Shown one piece after another: positions 41,718 to 51,546 of a DNA stretch of 64,000 bases. The position numbers and the translations under genes were made by a program. Numbering within the stretch: position 1 is the first letter of the stretch; each line of letters begins with the position of its first letter. The notes under the pieces were generated by a model. The model was not told the origin of the DNA. It ran no database searches and saw only the letters and a program-made list of their open reading frames with translations. The stretch covers positions 434,001-498,000 of the forward strand of contig NZ_JACVQC010000001.1 of assembly GCF_018881505.1 (NCBI RefSeq). Reading direction: 5' to 3'. Origin of the DNA: Polynucleobacter sp. UK-Mo-2m-Kol15 (GTDB lineage: Bacteria; Pseudomonadota; Gammaproteobacteria; Burkholderiales; Burkholderiaceae).

Positions 41718-42452
41718 ATGAATTCTCCCCGACCGCTCATTCAGATTCTAGTGATTTCACTTGCCCGTTCGCTTGATCGTCGAGTCAAAGTTCAACAAGA
41801 GATGAAAAAAATATCCATACCTTGGGAGTTTTTAGATGCTATTGATGGATCGAGTCTTAAGCAGCCGCCAGTTGAATATAAGGCAAAAAAAGTTAAAAGA
41901 CTGCAAGGATATTTTTTAACTCCGAATGAAATTGGTTGCTATCTTTCTCATAAAGAAGCATGGAAGCGTTGTGTAAAAGAAAATATTCCAACCTTAGTTT
42001 TAGAGGATGATTTTATTCTAAGTCCTGATTTCGAGAGCGCTCTTGCCGCGCTGCTGAACTTTCCATCTGCATGGTCATTTGTAAGACTTCAGGGCTTATA
42101 TGAAGTGCCATTTCGGCCAATAGAGACTCTGAATAACATCCAATTGGTTAGAAACATTGGCGATGCTGTAGGAGCAACCGCTTATTTACTAAAACCTGAG
42201 GTGGCTCAGACCTTGATAGAGGCTTCATCAGATATTTATGAGCCAGTCGACCACTTCTTAGAGCATTATCAAAAACATGGTTTAGATTTCTTGGCTGTAA
42301 GACCCTACCCAGTAGACATCACGCGCGTTCAATCGACTATTGATGACAGGCCTGAGCGCACCCCAGTAAAAGGTTATACCAAGTTAGTAAGATCAATTTC
42401 TCGGACATTGGATAGGTGCTTTAGCACTAGCCCATGGTTTCCTAAGCATTAA
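41718..42452 (+). CDS. Glycosyltransferase family 25 (LPS biosynthesis)
   Basis: A 244-residue GT25 enzyme, the family of LPS beta-1,4-galactosyltransferases. The N-terminal ILVISLARSLDRRVKVQQEM is the classic GT25 start. WEFLDAIDG is near 36, and PNEIGCYLSHKEAWKRCV with TLVLEDDFILS is near 73-104 (EDD metal site). VGATAYLLKPEVAQTLI is near 154. It ends on the convergent GT10 gene with a 4-base overlap at 42449-42452. It probably adds a hexose to LPS core or O-chain. Confidence 0.9.
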   Translation: MNSPRPLIQILVISLARSLDRRVKVQQEMKKISIPWEFLDAIDGSSLKQPPVEYKAKKVKRLQGYFLTPNEIGCYLSHKEAWKRCVKENIPTLVLEDDFILSPDFESALAALLNFPSAWSFVRLQGLYEVPFRPIETLNNIQLVRNIGDAVGATAYLLKPEVAQTLIEASSDIYEPVDHFLEHYQKHGLDFLAVRPYPVDITRVQSTIDDRPERTPVKGYTKLVRSISRTLDRCFSTSPWFPKH

Positions 42453-43405
42453 CTCAAGGCTGTCTTAATGAGATTTTGAAGGAAATGTTTTAGAGGTTCC
42501 AGGGTGGGACGTTTGGTAAGTAGCGCCTCACTGGAGAACCTGGAGAGAGCATCTTTTGAATGTAAAAGATTGCCTAGCTCTGAAAACCCATTGGCCGACA
42601 TGGGGGCTAGGTTGATAAAAGCGTTTGGGTTGAAATCTACTCGTACATTGTCATCAGCCCAAGTGATGGGTAGACAGCCAGCCATAAATGCCTCTGGAAT
42701 TTTTTCAGTGTAATAGCCTGGAAACATGCCATTTTCTGGACAAAGATTGAATGCAAAATTCTGCAGCTCATCGTATTTGATGATTCCACTTTCTAGATGA
42801 TTCTTAATATTGGGGTTGAATGACATCCCAAACTCCTTGACTTCAATTTGCTCTTTGACGGCCTTGAGAAGAGTTCCTCTGGGCTCACGTAGGTGGGATG
42901 CAAAGATTGCCCCTATCTGAGGGCGTTTTAGGAAGTCATCTCCCAAAGGCTGCATGAGTCGATCAAGGTCTAAAAGTCGACCATACCGGGGATTTTGATT
43001 ACCTATGACCCCTTCTCCAGACCAGTCAACCATCTCCATCCAGTAGGGGGCTCGAAAGTGCTTGGAATCTGAAATCCCAAGATCAAATGTGATTGAATAG
43101 TCAGCTTCAACATGATCGGGGCGTACATTTTCGCCTGTTTGAAATAGGCTTAGGGGGCGAAGGCTTCTTTGACCGAGCTGTGATTCTAGTGTTTGCTGAA
43201 AATTACTGACAAGTGGCCTGAGGGGCTTTGGGCACCAACCCAATTTCTTTTTACTGAAATTTTCAAATGGGCCAAGAATTAAAAGATCGCACTGGTTTGG
43301 TTTTACCCATTCGATTTGATGGCCCAAGCTTCTCCAAATAGCAGGTATCAGACTGGATTGATAGTCCCCTGGGGCGCCTATTGTAGAAACTTTGATTACG
43401 GTCAT
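42449..43405 (-). CDS. Glycosyltransferase family 10 (alpha-1,3-fucosyltransferase-like)
   Basis: A 318-residue protein with the GT10 C-terminal signature: FNLCPENGMFPGYYTEKI followed by PEAFMAGCLPITWAD (about 216-250). The N-terminal part is divergent, as is common in bacterial members. GT10 enzymes usually transfer L-fucose from GDP-fucose to LPS-type glycans, but no gmd/fcl genes for GDP-fucose lie in the window. The gene is on the minus strand inside a plus-strand polysaccharide cluster, suggesting separate acquisition. Confidence 0.85.
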   Translation of the reverse strand: MTVIKVSTIGAPGDYQSSLIPAIWRSLGHQIEWVKPNQCDLLILGPFENFSKKKLGWCPKPLRPLVSNFQQTLESQLGQRSLRPLSLFQTGENVRPDHVEADYSITFDLGISDSKHFRAPYWMEMVDWSGEGVIGNQNPRYGRLLDLDRLMQPLGDDFLKRPQIGAIFASHLREPRGTLLKAVKEQIEVKEFGMSFNPNIKNHLESGIIKYDELQNFAFNLCPENGMFPGYYTEKIPEAFMAGCLPITWADDNVRVDFNPNAFINLAPMSANGFSELGNLLHSKDALSRFSSEALLTKRPTLEPLKHFLQNLIKTALS

Positions 43406-43776
43406 AACCCTACCCTATGGAAGCTGACATTAGATACCCATTGTAATAACTAGCTTTGATATATTTCACAAATGTAGGCGATCCTCTTAGTTAGCTAACA
43501 CTGTCTAGAGAATGGCATTGCATTAGCGGCATTTGAGGGGTGAGCTAATGCATATAGCATTGAAATTGCTGTTATCTGCAATCTTTCAACGGAATATGAG
43601 GTTATCTTGGCTATTCAAGAATGACCTCATTCACACCTAATCCAATACTTATCGACCAAATATTGATGGTTTAAGTTTGTCAGCAATTATTTTTTGAAGT
43701 GAATTATCACGCATTTCCAGAAGTGGTTACTGGCGGATTTCTTTATAATTGACCTTTAATTTATATTGGATTAGCT
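43406..43776. promoter_or_regulatory. AT-rich non-coding interval ahead of the rhamnose operon
   Basis: This is a 371-base gap between the divergent GT10 gene and rfbB, one of the largest non-coding gaps in the window. I see no ORF of note, tRNA or JUMPstart/ops element. A perfect palindrome, GTTAGCTAAC, lies at 43490-43499. TATAAT at 43744-43749 is a possible -10 for rfbB, but no good -35 is at the right distance. It presumably contains the promoters of both divergent units. Confidence 0.4.
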
Positions 43777-44835
43777 GTGATACTAGTAACTGGGGGTGCT
43801 GGCTTTATTGGTGGTAATTTCGTGCTCGACTGGCTAAAAGTACCAGGTAATGAGGGCGTTATTAATCTGGATAAACTGACCTATGCGGGTAACTTAGCCA
43901 CTCTTGTATCTTTGAAAGAAGATTCTCGTCATCTTTTTGTTCATGGAGATATTGGTGATCAAGCGTTGGTCGCACGCTTGCTGAAAGAACATCAGCCCCG
44001 TGCCATTGTGAATTTTGCTGCTGAAAGTCATGTTGACCGATCCATTCATGGTCCCGCTGAGTTCGTCACAACTAATATCGTTGGTACATTTAATTTACTG
44101 GAGTGTGCCCGCGAGTACTGGAATGGTTTGGATGAAGCTGCGAAGAAAGCGTTTCGCTTCCATCATGTTTCAACTGATGAAGTCTATGGATCACTTTCTG
44201 CTACTGACCCTGCATTTACAGAAACCAATTCCTATGAGCCTAATAGCCCATACTCCGCCTCTAAAGCTGCCTCCGACCATTTAGTGCGTGCCTGGTTCCA
44301 TACCTATGGCTTCCCGGTCGTCACCACCAATTGTTCTAATAACTATGGCCCGTATCACTTTCCAGAAAAGCTGATTCCATTAGTGATTCTCAATGCACTC
44401 AATAGCAAGCCATTGCCAATTTATGGTGATGGTCAGCAGATTCGGGATTGGCTGTATGTTGGCGATCATTGTTCTGCAATTAGGGAGGTATTGGCGGGTG
44501 GTCGCTTGGGTGAAACTTATAACATCGGTGGTTGGAATGAAAAAGCCAATATCGATGTTGTGAAAACTATCTGCGCTATTTTGGATGAGTTAAAACCCCG
44601 TGCTGATGGCAAGTCCTATGTAGAGCAAATTACTTACGTTACAGATCGCCCCGGTCATGATCGTCGTTATGCAATTGATGCGAGCAAGGTTGAGCGTGAA
44701 CTGGGTTGGCGACCTGCTGAGACTTTTGATACTGGTATCCGCAAGACGGTGCAGTGGTATTTGGATAACCCGGTTTGGATTGAAGGTGTAGTGAGCGGCT
44801 CTTACCGTGACTGGCTTTCAAAGCAGTACAACTGA
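43777..44835 (+). CDS. rfbB: dTDP-glucose 4,6-dehydratase
   Basis: Second step of dTDP-L-rhamnose synthesis, forming dTDP-4-keto-6-deoxyglucose. The 352-residue extended SDR has [13 protein letters not shown] at the N-terminus. [14 protein letters not shown] is near 80-93. The catalytic STDEVYGSL is near 131, and [15 protein letters not shown] near 161, with the YxxxK pair. [15 protein letters not shown] is near 188. The GTG start at 43777 matches the family start. First gene of rfbB-D-A-C. Confidence 0.97.
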   Translation: MILVTGGAGFIGGNFVLDWLKVPGNEGVINLDKLTYAGNLATLVSLKEDSRHLFVHGDIGDQALVARLLKEHQPRAIVNFAAESHVDRSIHGPAEFVTTNIVGTFNLLECAREYWNGLDEAAKKAFRFHHVSTDEVYGSLSATDPAFTETNSYEPNSPYSASKAASDHLVRAWFHTYGFPVVTTNCSNNYGPYHFPEKLIPLVILNALNSKPLPIYGDGQQIRDWLYVGDHCSAIREVLAGGRLGETYNIGGWNEKANIDVVKTICAILDELKPRADGKSYVEQITYVTDRPGHDRRYAIDASKVERELGWRPAETFDTGIRKTVQWYLDNPVWIEGVVSGSYRDWLSKQYN

Positions 44836-44865
44836 TTTGCTAGTTAGCGATTTAAGTAAGCCAAC

Positions 44866-45849
44866 ATGAATATCCTCGTCTTTGGTAAAGATGGTCAACT
44901 GGGTAAAGCTTTTCAGGCTTTGCTAGCTTCGCAATTGGCTGCTTTGGATGAGAAGCCTACCATTCTTTGTGTGGGTCGGCATGAGTGCGATCTTTCTAAT
45001 AGTGCTGCATTAGACTCTCTCTTAAATCAGTTCTCACCCGATTTAATCATCAATGCTTCTGCCTATACTGCAGTTGATAAGGCTGAGACAGAAGTAGATC
45101 TGGCTTTTGCAATTAATGCTAAGGCTCCCGAGATCATGGCGCAATACGCCGCAAATCATAGCGCCACTTTTTTACATTACTCAACAGACTATGTCTTTGA
45201 TGGTGAGAAATATGGTTTTTATTTAGAGGATGATCTACGTAAGCCTTTGGGTGTCTATGGCAAGAGTAAAGCTGCAGGAGAAGAGGCAATCGCCAAGGCT
45301 TTTTTGAGCGGCAAGCGTACTGGTCAATATGCCATCTTTAGAACAAGTTGGGTTTATGGTGATGGTGGCAATTTCATTCGCACCATTCTACGTTTGGCTA
45401 AAGACCGTGAAGAGCTCAAAATCATCAATGATCAATATGGCGTACCTACGAGTGCGCAGTGGCTGGCACAAGTCAGTCTAGATTTGGCGATGGATGACAA
45501 TTTAAAGCCTAGACAATTTCTATCTGGTATCTATCACGCTGTTCCTGCTGGAGAAACAACTTGGCATGGCCTGGCGTGTTTAGCCGTGAAGGCAGCTCTA
45601 GATGCTGGCGTTACCATTAAGGCAAGGCCAGAGGCTATCAAGCCAATATTAGCCGTTGAATATCCGTTACCTGCCCCCAGACCTATGAATTCAAGGATGT
45701 CTACCGATAGGCTGCGTTTTGCTTTGACTCAGAGAGGCCCAAACAATTCTAACTCTTATAATGATGTGGATGGAATTCTCGAGTTTCCAGCTTGGGAAAG
45801 CATGGTGCGGGAATATGTATCTAGGCTGGCTCACGATCAATTGATTTAA
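44866..45849 (+). CDS. rfbD: dTDP-4-dehydrorhamnose reductase
   Basis: Last step of dTDP-L-rhamnose synthesis. The 327-residue SDR begins [42 protein letters not shown] is near 65-86 (visible as contiguous blocks). [12 protein letters not shown] is near 105, and [12 protein letters not shown] near 130 with Tyr/Lys. [21 protein letters not shown] is near 158. It lies 30 bases after rfbB. The order B-D-A-C differs from the E. coli B-D-A-C-like clusters only in spacing; all four enzymes are present. Confidence 0.96.
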   Translation: MNILVFGKDGQLGKAFQALLASQLAALDEKPTILCVGRHECDLSNSAALDSLLNQFSPDLIINASAYTAVDKAETEVDLAFAINAKAPEIMAQYAANHSATFLHYSTDYVFDGEKYGFYLEDDLRKPLGVYGKSKAAGEEAIAKAFLSGKRTGQYAIFRTSWVYGDGGNFIRTILRLAKDREELKIINDQYGVPTSAQWLAQVSLDLAMDDNLKPRQFLSGIYHAVPAGETTWHGLACLAVKAALDAGVTIKARPEAIKPILAVEYPLPAPRPMNSRMSTDRLRFALTQRGPNNSNSYNDVDGILEFPAWESMVREYVSRLAHDQLI

Positions 45850-45865
45850 ATATATTTGGACTGCA

Positions 45866-46795
45866 ATGGCGACTAATCGTAAAGGCATCATTTTGGCGGG
45901 AGGCTCTGGCACTCGTTTATATCCAGTCACTCAAGCCGTTTCTAAACAGCTCATGCCTGTCTATGACAAGCCGATGGTCTATTACCCATTAACGACTTTA
46001 ATGCTCGCCGGTATTCGCGACATTTTATTAATCTCCACACCGCATGACACGCCGCGCTTTGCTGACTTGCTCGGAGATGGTTCTCAATGGGGTTTAAATA
46101 TTGAGTATTGTGTTCAGCCTTCACCAGATGGATTGGCGCAAGCTTTTACTCTAGGCAAAAACTTTGTTGGTAACAATCCGAGTGCGCTAGTGCTGGGCGA
46201 TAATATTTTTTATGGTCACGAGTTAGTTGATCAGCTCGATAGTGCTAATGCTCGCAGTGATGGTGCAACGGTATTTGCTTATCACGTCAATGATCCTGAG
46301 CGCTATGGCGTAGTGGAGTTTGATAAAGACTACAAAGCGCTCTCCATTGAAGAGAAGCCACTCAAGCCGAGAAGTAGTTATGCTGTAACAGGCCTATATT
46401 TCTATGACAATCAAGTATGCGATATTGCCTCGTCGATTAAGCCAAGCGCTCGTGGTGAGCTTGAGATTACTGATGTGAATCGTGTTTACCTTGAAAAGAA
46501 TGAATTGAGCGTCGAGATCATGGGCCGCGGTTTTGCTTGGCTAGATACCGGGACTCATGATTCTTTACTAGACGCAGCAGGTTTTATTGCTACCCTCCAA
46601 AAGCGCCAGGGATTGATGGTAGCTTGTCCTGAAGAGATTGCTTATCGTCAAGGTTGGATTAGTGCGGAGACCGTTCAGAAGGTGGCTTTCCAGTTAAGTA
46701 AGAATAGTTATGGCCAATACTTAAGCAAGATTTTGAATGAACTCAATACCTCAGCTCAGCCAGTCTCTCTTTCTCATAAGAAGGTTGTTGGATGA
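45866..46795 (+). CDS. rfbA: Glucose-1-phosphate thymidylyltransferase
   Basis: First committed step of dTDP-sugar synthesis. The 309-residue nucleotidyltransferase has [31 protein letters not shown], seen as successive blocks (GGSGTRLYP, then [11 protein letters not shown]) near 7-37. [10 protein letters not shown] is near 110, [19 protein letters not shown] near 165, and [14 protein letters not shown] near 226. Its stop overlaps the rfbC start by 4 bases (ATGA), indicating coupling. Confidence 0.97.
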   Translation: MATNRKGIILAGGSGTRLYPVTQAVSKQLMPVYDKPMVYYPLTTLMLAGIRDILLISTPHDTPRFADLLGDGSQWGLNIEYCVQPSPDGLAQAFTLGKNFVGNNPSALVLGDNIFYGHELVDQLDSANARSDGATVFAYHVNDPERYGVVEFDKDYKALSIEEKPLKPRSSYAVTGLYFYDNQVCDIASSIKPSARGELEITDVNRVYLEKNELSVEIMGRGFAWLDTGTHDSLLDAAGFIATLQKRQGLMVACPEEIAYRQGWISAETVQKVAFQLSKNSYGQYLSKILNELNTSAQPVSLSHKKVVG

Positions 46796-47358
46796 ATAGC
46801 TCCTCAAAGTTGCAAGTAACACCAACAGCAATTCATGATGTGCTTGTGGTGGAGCCAAAAGTCTTTGGTGATGAGAGAGGCTGGTTCACCGAATCTTTTA
46901 ATGCCCAGGACTTTGCACTTGCTACTGGCTTAGAGGTTGAATTTGTTCAAGACAACCATTCTTTTTCTCGGCAATGGACTTTGCGGGGCTTGCATTATCA
47001 GTTAGAGCAAACCCAAGGAAAGTTAGTACGAGTAGTTGCGGGCAGTGTATTTGATGTGGCCGTAGATATTCGCAAGGATTCGCCTACCTATGGAAAGTGG
47101 GTAGGTGTTGAGTTGAGCGCCCAAAATCACAAGCAGCTATGGGTTCCTGAAGGATTAGCACATGGTTTCTTGGTGCTATCGGAAACTGCTGAGTTCCTCT
47201 ATAAAACTACAGATTACTATCACCCTCAAAGTGAAGCATGTTTAGCTTGGAATGACCCAACTATTGGTATCGATTGGCCATTACCCTCAGGGATTGCGCC
47301 CAATATGAATGCTAAAGATGCGGGTGGTTTATCTTGGGATGCTGCACCTAAGTTTTAA
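46792..47358 (+). CDS. rfbC: dTDP-4-dehydrorhamnose 3,5-epimerase
   Basis: Epimerises dTDP-4-keto-6-deoxyglucose at C3 and C5, the third step towards dTDP-L-rhamnose. The 188-residue cupin has [19 protein letters not shown] near 19-37, [18 protein letters not shown] near 52-69 with the catalytic His region, and [26 protein letters not shown] near 75-100 (as adjacent blocks). [14 protein letters not shown] is near 117. It completes the pathway in the operon and precedes waaC by 41 bases. Confidence 0.96.
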   Translation: MNSSSKLQVTPTAIHDVLVVEPKVFGDERGWFTESFNAQDFALATGLEVEFVQDNHSFSRQWTLRGLHYQLEQTQGKLVRVVAGSVFDVAVDIRKDSPTYGKWVGVELSAQNHKQLWVPEGLAHGFLVLSETAEFLYKTTDYYHPQSEACLAWNDPTIGIDWPLPSGIAPNMNAKDAGGLSWDAAPKF

Positions 47359-47399
47359 CTAGATCTAGCTTGGTTTTCAAAAGATAAGATAATGCTCAC

Positions 47400-48455
47400 A
47401 TGAGCAATATCCTCAACCATTCCTCCTCGGTTGTCAGTCCCAAAATCCTATTGGTGAAACTCTCATCGCTTGGCGATGTGTTGCATAACTTACCAATCGT
47501 GTGGGACTTACGTGCACGCTTACCAAATGCTCAAGTGGATTGGGTGGTTGAAGAGGCTTATGTACATTTGCTAGAGCCCTTATTGTCACGAGAAGGTTTT
47601 CAGGGTATTGATCGGATCATTCCTTTTGCCTTACGCCGCTGGAAAAGAAATCTCTTGAGTTTGGTCACTTGGAAAGAATTTTTTGCATTCAGAAAAATGC
47701 TTCGATCTACTACTTATGATGTCTTGATAGAAACTCAGGGTTTAATCAAATCCGCCATGGTTTGCTCTATGGCAAAGAAAAGTTCAAATGTTGTTATTGC
47801 TGGACTTGCTAATGCTACCGAATTTTCTGGTTACGAGCCCTTAGTACGATCTTTCTATAATCAATCAGTACAGGTGCCTACGCAGTGTCATGCAGTAGAT
47901 CGATCACGCTGGGTCATGTCCTCTGCATTGGATTGGTCTTTGATTGACAGATCCAAGCCGCTTCATTTTTATCCGCCAGACTTTATTCGGCGCATTCCAA
48001 AGAGTTCTCTTGAGGGTCTCAATACCCCTTATGTTTTATGCTTTCATTCAACTGCTAGAGAAGCGAAGCGCTGGGCTAATGAGAATTGGATCAATTTGGG
48101 TAAAGACCTTGCTACTCGTGGCTATCAAGTGATTTTCCCTTGGGGTAACCCTGCCGAAAAGACTGTCAGCATGGCTCTTGCAGGACAGATTCCGGGAGCA
48201 TTTGTTCCCCCAGCATTTTCGATTGAAGAGGCTTTCTCAGTAATTTCTGGGGCAGCTTTAACGGTAGGCGTAGATACAGGGCTGACACATTTGGCAGCAG
48301 TGCTTGATAGACCGACTGTAGAGCTATATTGCGACTCGCCAAGATGGAAAACCGAAGGCTATTGGTCTCAGAAGATTGCTAATGTGGGTGATATACAAAA
48401 TCCACCAAGTGCTCAAGAAGTTCTTGAAGCATCTCTCAAGCTTTTACAAAATTAA
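47400..48455 (+). CDS. waaC: Lipopolysaccharide heptosyltransferase I
   Basis: GT9 enzyme adding the first heptose to Kdo in the LPS inner core, at the inner membrane's cytoplasmic face. The 351-residue protein has KILLVKLSSLGDVLHNLP near 15-32, VDWVVEEAYVHLLEP near 50, and YDVLIETQGLIKSAMV near 106. WINLGKDLATRGYQVIFPWGN is near 227 (as contiguous blocks), and VGVDTGLTHLAAVLDRPTVELY near 290. It closes the surface-glycan block and is convergent with tolC. Confidence 0.93.
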   Translation: MSNILNHSSSVVSPKILLVKLSSLGDVLHNLPIVWDLRARLPNAQVDWVVEEAYVHLLEPLLSREGFQGIDRIIPFALRRWKRNLLSLVTWKEFFAFRKMLRSTTYDVLIETQGLIKSAMVCSMAKKSSNVVIAGLANATEFSGYEPLVRSFYNQSVQVPTQCHAVDRSRWVMSSALDWSLIDRSKPLHFYPPDFIRRIPKSSLEGLNTPYVLCFHSTAREAKRWANENWINLGKDLATRGYQVIFPWGNPAEKTVSMALAGQIPGAFVPPAFSIEEAFSVISGAALTVGVDTGLTHLAAVLDRPTVELYCDSPRWKTEGYWSQKIANVGDIQNPPSAQEVLEASLKLLQN

Positions 48456-48465
48456 TTCTTTATTT

Positions 48466-50079
48466 TTAGCGAAGCAGGGTGTTGATTGAAATCAGATCTT
48501 CATCTGTTAGTGCTGCTACATGCGCTTTTAACTTAATTGCATTCAGAATAGTGTTGTAACGAGCCTGCTGTAATTGTGAGCGAGTAGTAATCACGGTATC
48601 GAGAGCAATTAAGACATCAAGATTAATTAAAGTTCCCACCTGAAATCCAAGCTTGCTTGACTCTAGTGCTGAGGTGGATGAGCGCTCTGCTGCCTCGTAA
48701 GCTTTAACGCTAGCTAGTCCACCGTAGAAGCCGGTAAAGGCAGCGCGGGTGTTTTGCGCAGCGGTACGGCGGGCATTGTCATAGTTAGATTTAGCCACAT
48801 CTAATAAAGCAGCATTTTGACGAATCACAGAACTTGCATATCCCCCTGAGACTAAAGGTATATTCATTTGTAATGCAATGGTGTTGTTGTAAATATTAGT
48901 TTGTGATGGGGTAAGACTATTAGCCGTCCCGTTCGAGGTGTTGTAGCCTGCCGTGCCGACAAAATTGAGTGAGGGGTAGTTCAATGCTTGTGATGCCCGA
49001 TAAGTGCTTTCTGCCAAATTGACTGACAGTTGACCTGCTAAAACATTAAAGTTGGCTGTCTCTGCCTGATGAATCCAGTCATCCAAGGTTTGACCTTTAG
49101 GGAGTTGTGGATTTACGCTGTCAGTAATTGGAATGACATTGCCATCTTTAAACTTAGAGCGGGGATCCTTAAGTACGCCATCGATCTTAGCCTCTTTAAT
49201 TAGCGGCTTTAAGCTACCTACAGGGCGACCCGTTAATTGTTCTAGGACACCCCGTTTTACGATGAGGTCGGCTTGAGCGGCAATTTCTTGAGAATTGGCA
49301 AGATCGAATGCAGCTTGAGCGGTATTGACATCAACAATGGTTGCTAAGCCAGCATCAAACTTAGCTTGAGCAACTTCTAGTTGTTGTTTGATTAATGCTT
49401 TTTTATTGCGATACAGTTCAACATTATCTTGGCTAGTAAGCGTATCAAAGTAAGCTTGTGAAACCCGAATGATGAGATCTTGCTGCGCTAAGAAAAAGCG
49501 CATGTCCGCAATTTTGGTATTTAAATCACCTTGTTTAAATGCCTCAAATGCTGCCATATTAAAAACAGGTTGAGTAAGCGTAACCGTATAGTTTTTTTGG
49601 TCATACACCCGAGAGCCAGTGTAGGAGCTTGCTGGCTGATTGCCTGCTGTATGTTGGAAGTAACGTGTGCCACCTGGAACAGCGGTTGCCTGCGGTAGTA
49701 ACAGTGATAAACCTTGCCAAAATAGTTCTTTGCTAGCCTGGTAGTTAAAGCGTGCAGCATTTAATACTGGGTCGCTAAAGGCGGCTTCTTGATAAAGACG
49801 AATGAGATCGGACGCTTGCCCGACATTGGCCCCGTTGTTGGTATTGAGATAAGAGGGGGCAATAGTCGTGGATATTGCCTGTTTTTGGGCAATGACCATC
49901 TGTGGAGGCATATCCAGCCCGATAAGAGACTGAGCGCTCACTGGTGTTGGGAGTGAGGGTTTTGCGCCAACGGCACTTTGCGCAAAGGCGCTGGGTGCGA
50001 TTGCTGAAAAACCAAGGGCCTGACTCAGGGTTAAGCCAAAAATGGCGATCTGAGAGAGGCGAAAGCGTGTTGGGGTCAT
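48466..50079 (-). CDS. tolC: TolC-family outer-membrane efflux/secretion protein
   Basis: Outer-membrane channel for multidrug efflux or type I secretion. The 537-residue protein has a signal peptide (about 1-33, ending AIAPSAFAQ). A Pro/Ala/Gln-rich stretch of about 50 residues follows, then the two-fold repeated TolC coiled-coil/barrel structure starting LIRLYQEAAFSDPVLNAARFNYQASKE. Motifs include FNMAAFEAFKQGD and AQAKFDAGLATIVDVNTAQAAFDLA, with the second-repeat mate KLGFQVGTLINLDVLIALDTV. No membrane-fusion or ABC genes adjoin it, so its partner is elsewhere. Confidence 0.92.
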   Translation of the reverse strand: MTPTRFRLSQIAIFGLTLSQALGFSAIAPSAFAQSAVGAKPSLPTPVSAQSLIGLDMPPQMVIAQKQAISTTIAPSYLNTNNGANVGQASDLIRLYQEAAFSDPVLNAARFNYQASKELFWQGLSLLLPQATAVPGGTRYFQHTAGNQPASSYTGSRVYDQKNYTVTLTQPVFNMAAFEAFKQGDLNTKIADMRFFLAQQDLIIRVSQAYFDTLTSQDNVELYRNKKALIKQQLEVAQAKFDAGLATIVDVNTAQAAFDLANSQEIAAQADLIVKRGVLEQLTGRPVGSLKPLIKEAKIDGVLKDPRSKFKDGNVIPITDSVNPQLPKGQTLDDWIHQAETANFNVLAGQLSVNLAESTYRASQALNYPSLNFVGTAGYNTSNGTANSLTPSQTNIYNNTIALQMNIPLVSGGYASSVIRQNAALLDVAKSNYDNARRTAAQNTRAAFTGFYGGLASVKAYEAAERSSTSALESSKLGFQVGTLINLDVLIALDTVITTRSQLQQARYNTILNAIKLKAHVAALTDEDLISINTLLR

Positions 50080-50199
50080 CTCATTCGGATACAGTTCAAT
50101 GTGGGATGAAGTTTAAGGCTTATTTGTACAAAGTGCTCGATTTAGGCTTTATTGTGCCAAATATCGCAGATTCCCTGATCTATCTATAAAATTGTGCCC

Positions 50200-51051
50200 A
50201 TGGATCTAATTTTGCTAGGCAAGGCGGTAATACTGGGGGTAGTCGAGGGCTTAACCGAGTTTTTGCCAATTTCTAGTACGGGGCATCTCATTTTGGTCGG
50301 GGATTTGCTGGATTTTAATGACGAGCGTGGCAAAGCTTTTGAGGTCATCATTCAGTTTGGCGCAATTTTGGCGGTTTGTTGGGAATTTCGGGAAAAGCTT
50401 TGGAAGGTTGCCTCTACCGTTCGAACCAGTGCAATCTCGCGACGTTTCATTCTGAATCTATTGATTGCGTCCATTCCCGCTATGGGCCTAGCTTTCATCT
50501 TTGGAAAATATATTAAGGCTGTACTCTTTGCGCCTATTCCCGTTGCCAGCGCTTTTATCGTGGGTGCCTTGATTATTTTTTGGGCTGAAAGTCGGCAATC
50601 CAAATTAGCTCACTCTGGGAGTAAATCGTATATTCAGTCGGTAGATGACCTTACGTCTATAGATGCCTTAAAGGTTGGCTTAGCACAGTGCGCTGCTCTG
50701 ATTCCAGGGACATCGCGTTCGGGTGCAACCATTATTGGCGGTATGTTATTTGGCTTACCCCGCACAGTCGCTACCGAGTTTTCTTTCTTCTTGGCGATAC
50801 CTGTCATCGGTGGTGCAACAGCATACGAGATCCTCAAGCTTTGGAAAAGCCCCGTATCTTTATCAGGCGACTTTACTTGGGCGATTGTGATTGGGTTTAT
50901 CTCTGCCTTTATCTCTGCCTTTATTTGCGTTCGCTGGCTAATTCAGTATGTTGCTGGCCATAACTTCATTCCATTTGCCTGGTATCGCATCGTCTTTGGC
51001 CTCCTGGTCTTGGTGAGTGCCTATAGCGGCTTAGTAGCATGGTCTCACTAA
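50200..51051 (+). CDS. uppP: Undecaprenyl-diphosphatase
   Basis: Recycles undecaprenyl diphosphate to the monophosphate lipid carrier for peptidoglycan and surface glycans. From ATG 50200 the product is 283 residues with about eight membrane helices. The two conserved motifs are [15 protein letters not shown] near 17-31 and [17 protein letters not shown] near 168-184. GTG at 50194 is an alternative start. A 12-base in-frame tandem duplication near 50895-50918 produces FISAFISAF in a late helix. Confidence 0.95.
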   Translation: MDLILLGKAVILGVVEGLTEFLPISSTGHLILVGDLLDFNDERGKAFEVIIQFGAILAVCWEFREKLWKVASTVRTSAISRRFILNLLIASIPAMGLAFIFGKYIKAVLFAPIPVASAFIVGALIIFWAESRQSKLAHSGSKSYIQSVDDLTSIDALKVGLAQCAALIPGTSRSGATIIGGMLFGLPRTVATEFSFFLAIPVIGGATAYEILKLWKSPVSLSGDFTWAIVIGFISAFISAFICVRWLIQYVAGHNFIPFAWYRIVFGLLVLVSAYSGLVAWSH

Positions 51052-51077
51052 GCCCCCTTCTAAAAATTTGACTGAGA

Positions 51078-51542
51078 ATGAGTATGGACGTATCCATTGA
51101 TGCAATAACAAACAATATTCAATTAGCGCTAGCCCCGGTATTTTTATTAACTGCAGTCGCTACTTTGATTAATGCAATCTCCGCCCGTCTAGCAAGATCA
51201 GTGGATCGTATGCGTGCTATTCAGCATCGTATTCAGGAGGGCGGTATTCAGAATCAAGGCGTGCTAATGTATATGATGAAAGAGGCGAATGAGGCAAAGA
51301 TCAGGGGCCGTCTTTGTACTGCCGCTATTTTCTTTGACGTACTCAGCGGCGTATTTATCTCCTTAACAGTGCTGGAATTATTTTTCTTTCAGGCTGGTGC
51401 AGTTCGATCCTTACAGGCTACCTATGTCATTTGGACTTTTGTATTGGGCTTGATATCGTTTATGACTTCACTCTCTATCGTGCTAACTGAGGTGGTATAC
51501 GCTTACCGTTCAGCGGGCTGGAATACACCTTTTCTAAAGTAA
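51078..51542 (+). CDS. DUF2721-family membrane protein
   Basis: A 154-residue protein of unknown function. The N-terminal part has a membrane helix with the family pattern [31 protein letters not shown] (about 16-46). Two further helices lie at about 79-103 and 115-138. Role not known; the family is common in proteobacteria. It sits 27 bases after uppP and 5 bases before the UXS-like gene, suggesting co-transcription with envelope genes. ATG at 51084 is an alternative start. Confidence 0.82.
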   Translation: MSMDVSIDAITNNIQLALAPVFLLTAVATLINAISARLARSVDRMRAIQHRIQEGGIQNQGVLMYMMKEANEAKIRGRLCTAAIFFDVLSGVFISLTVLELFFFQAGAVRSLQATYVIWTFVLGLISFMTSLSIVLTEVVYAYRSAGWNTPFLK

Positions 51543-51546
51543 AAAT

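Noticed and set aside
43406-43776. Possible JUMPstart/ops element before the rhamnose operon
   Set aside because: No GGCGGTAG-type ops sequence is present.
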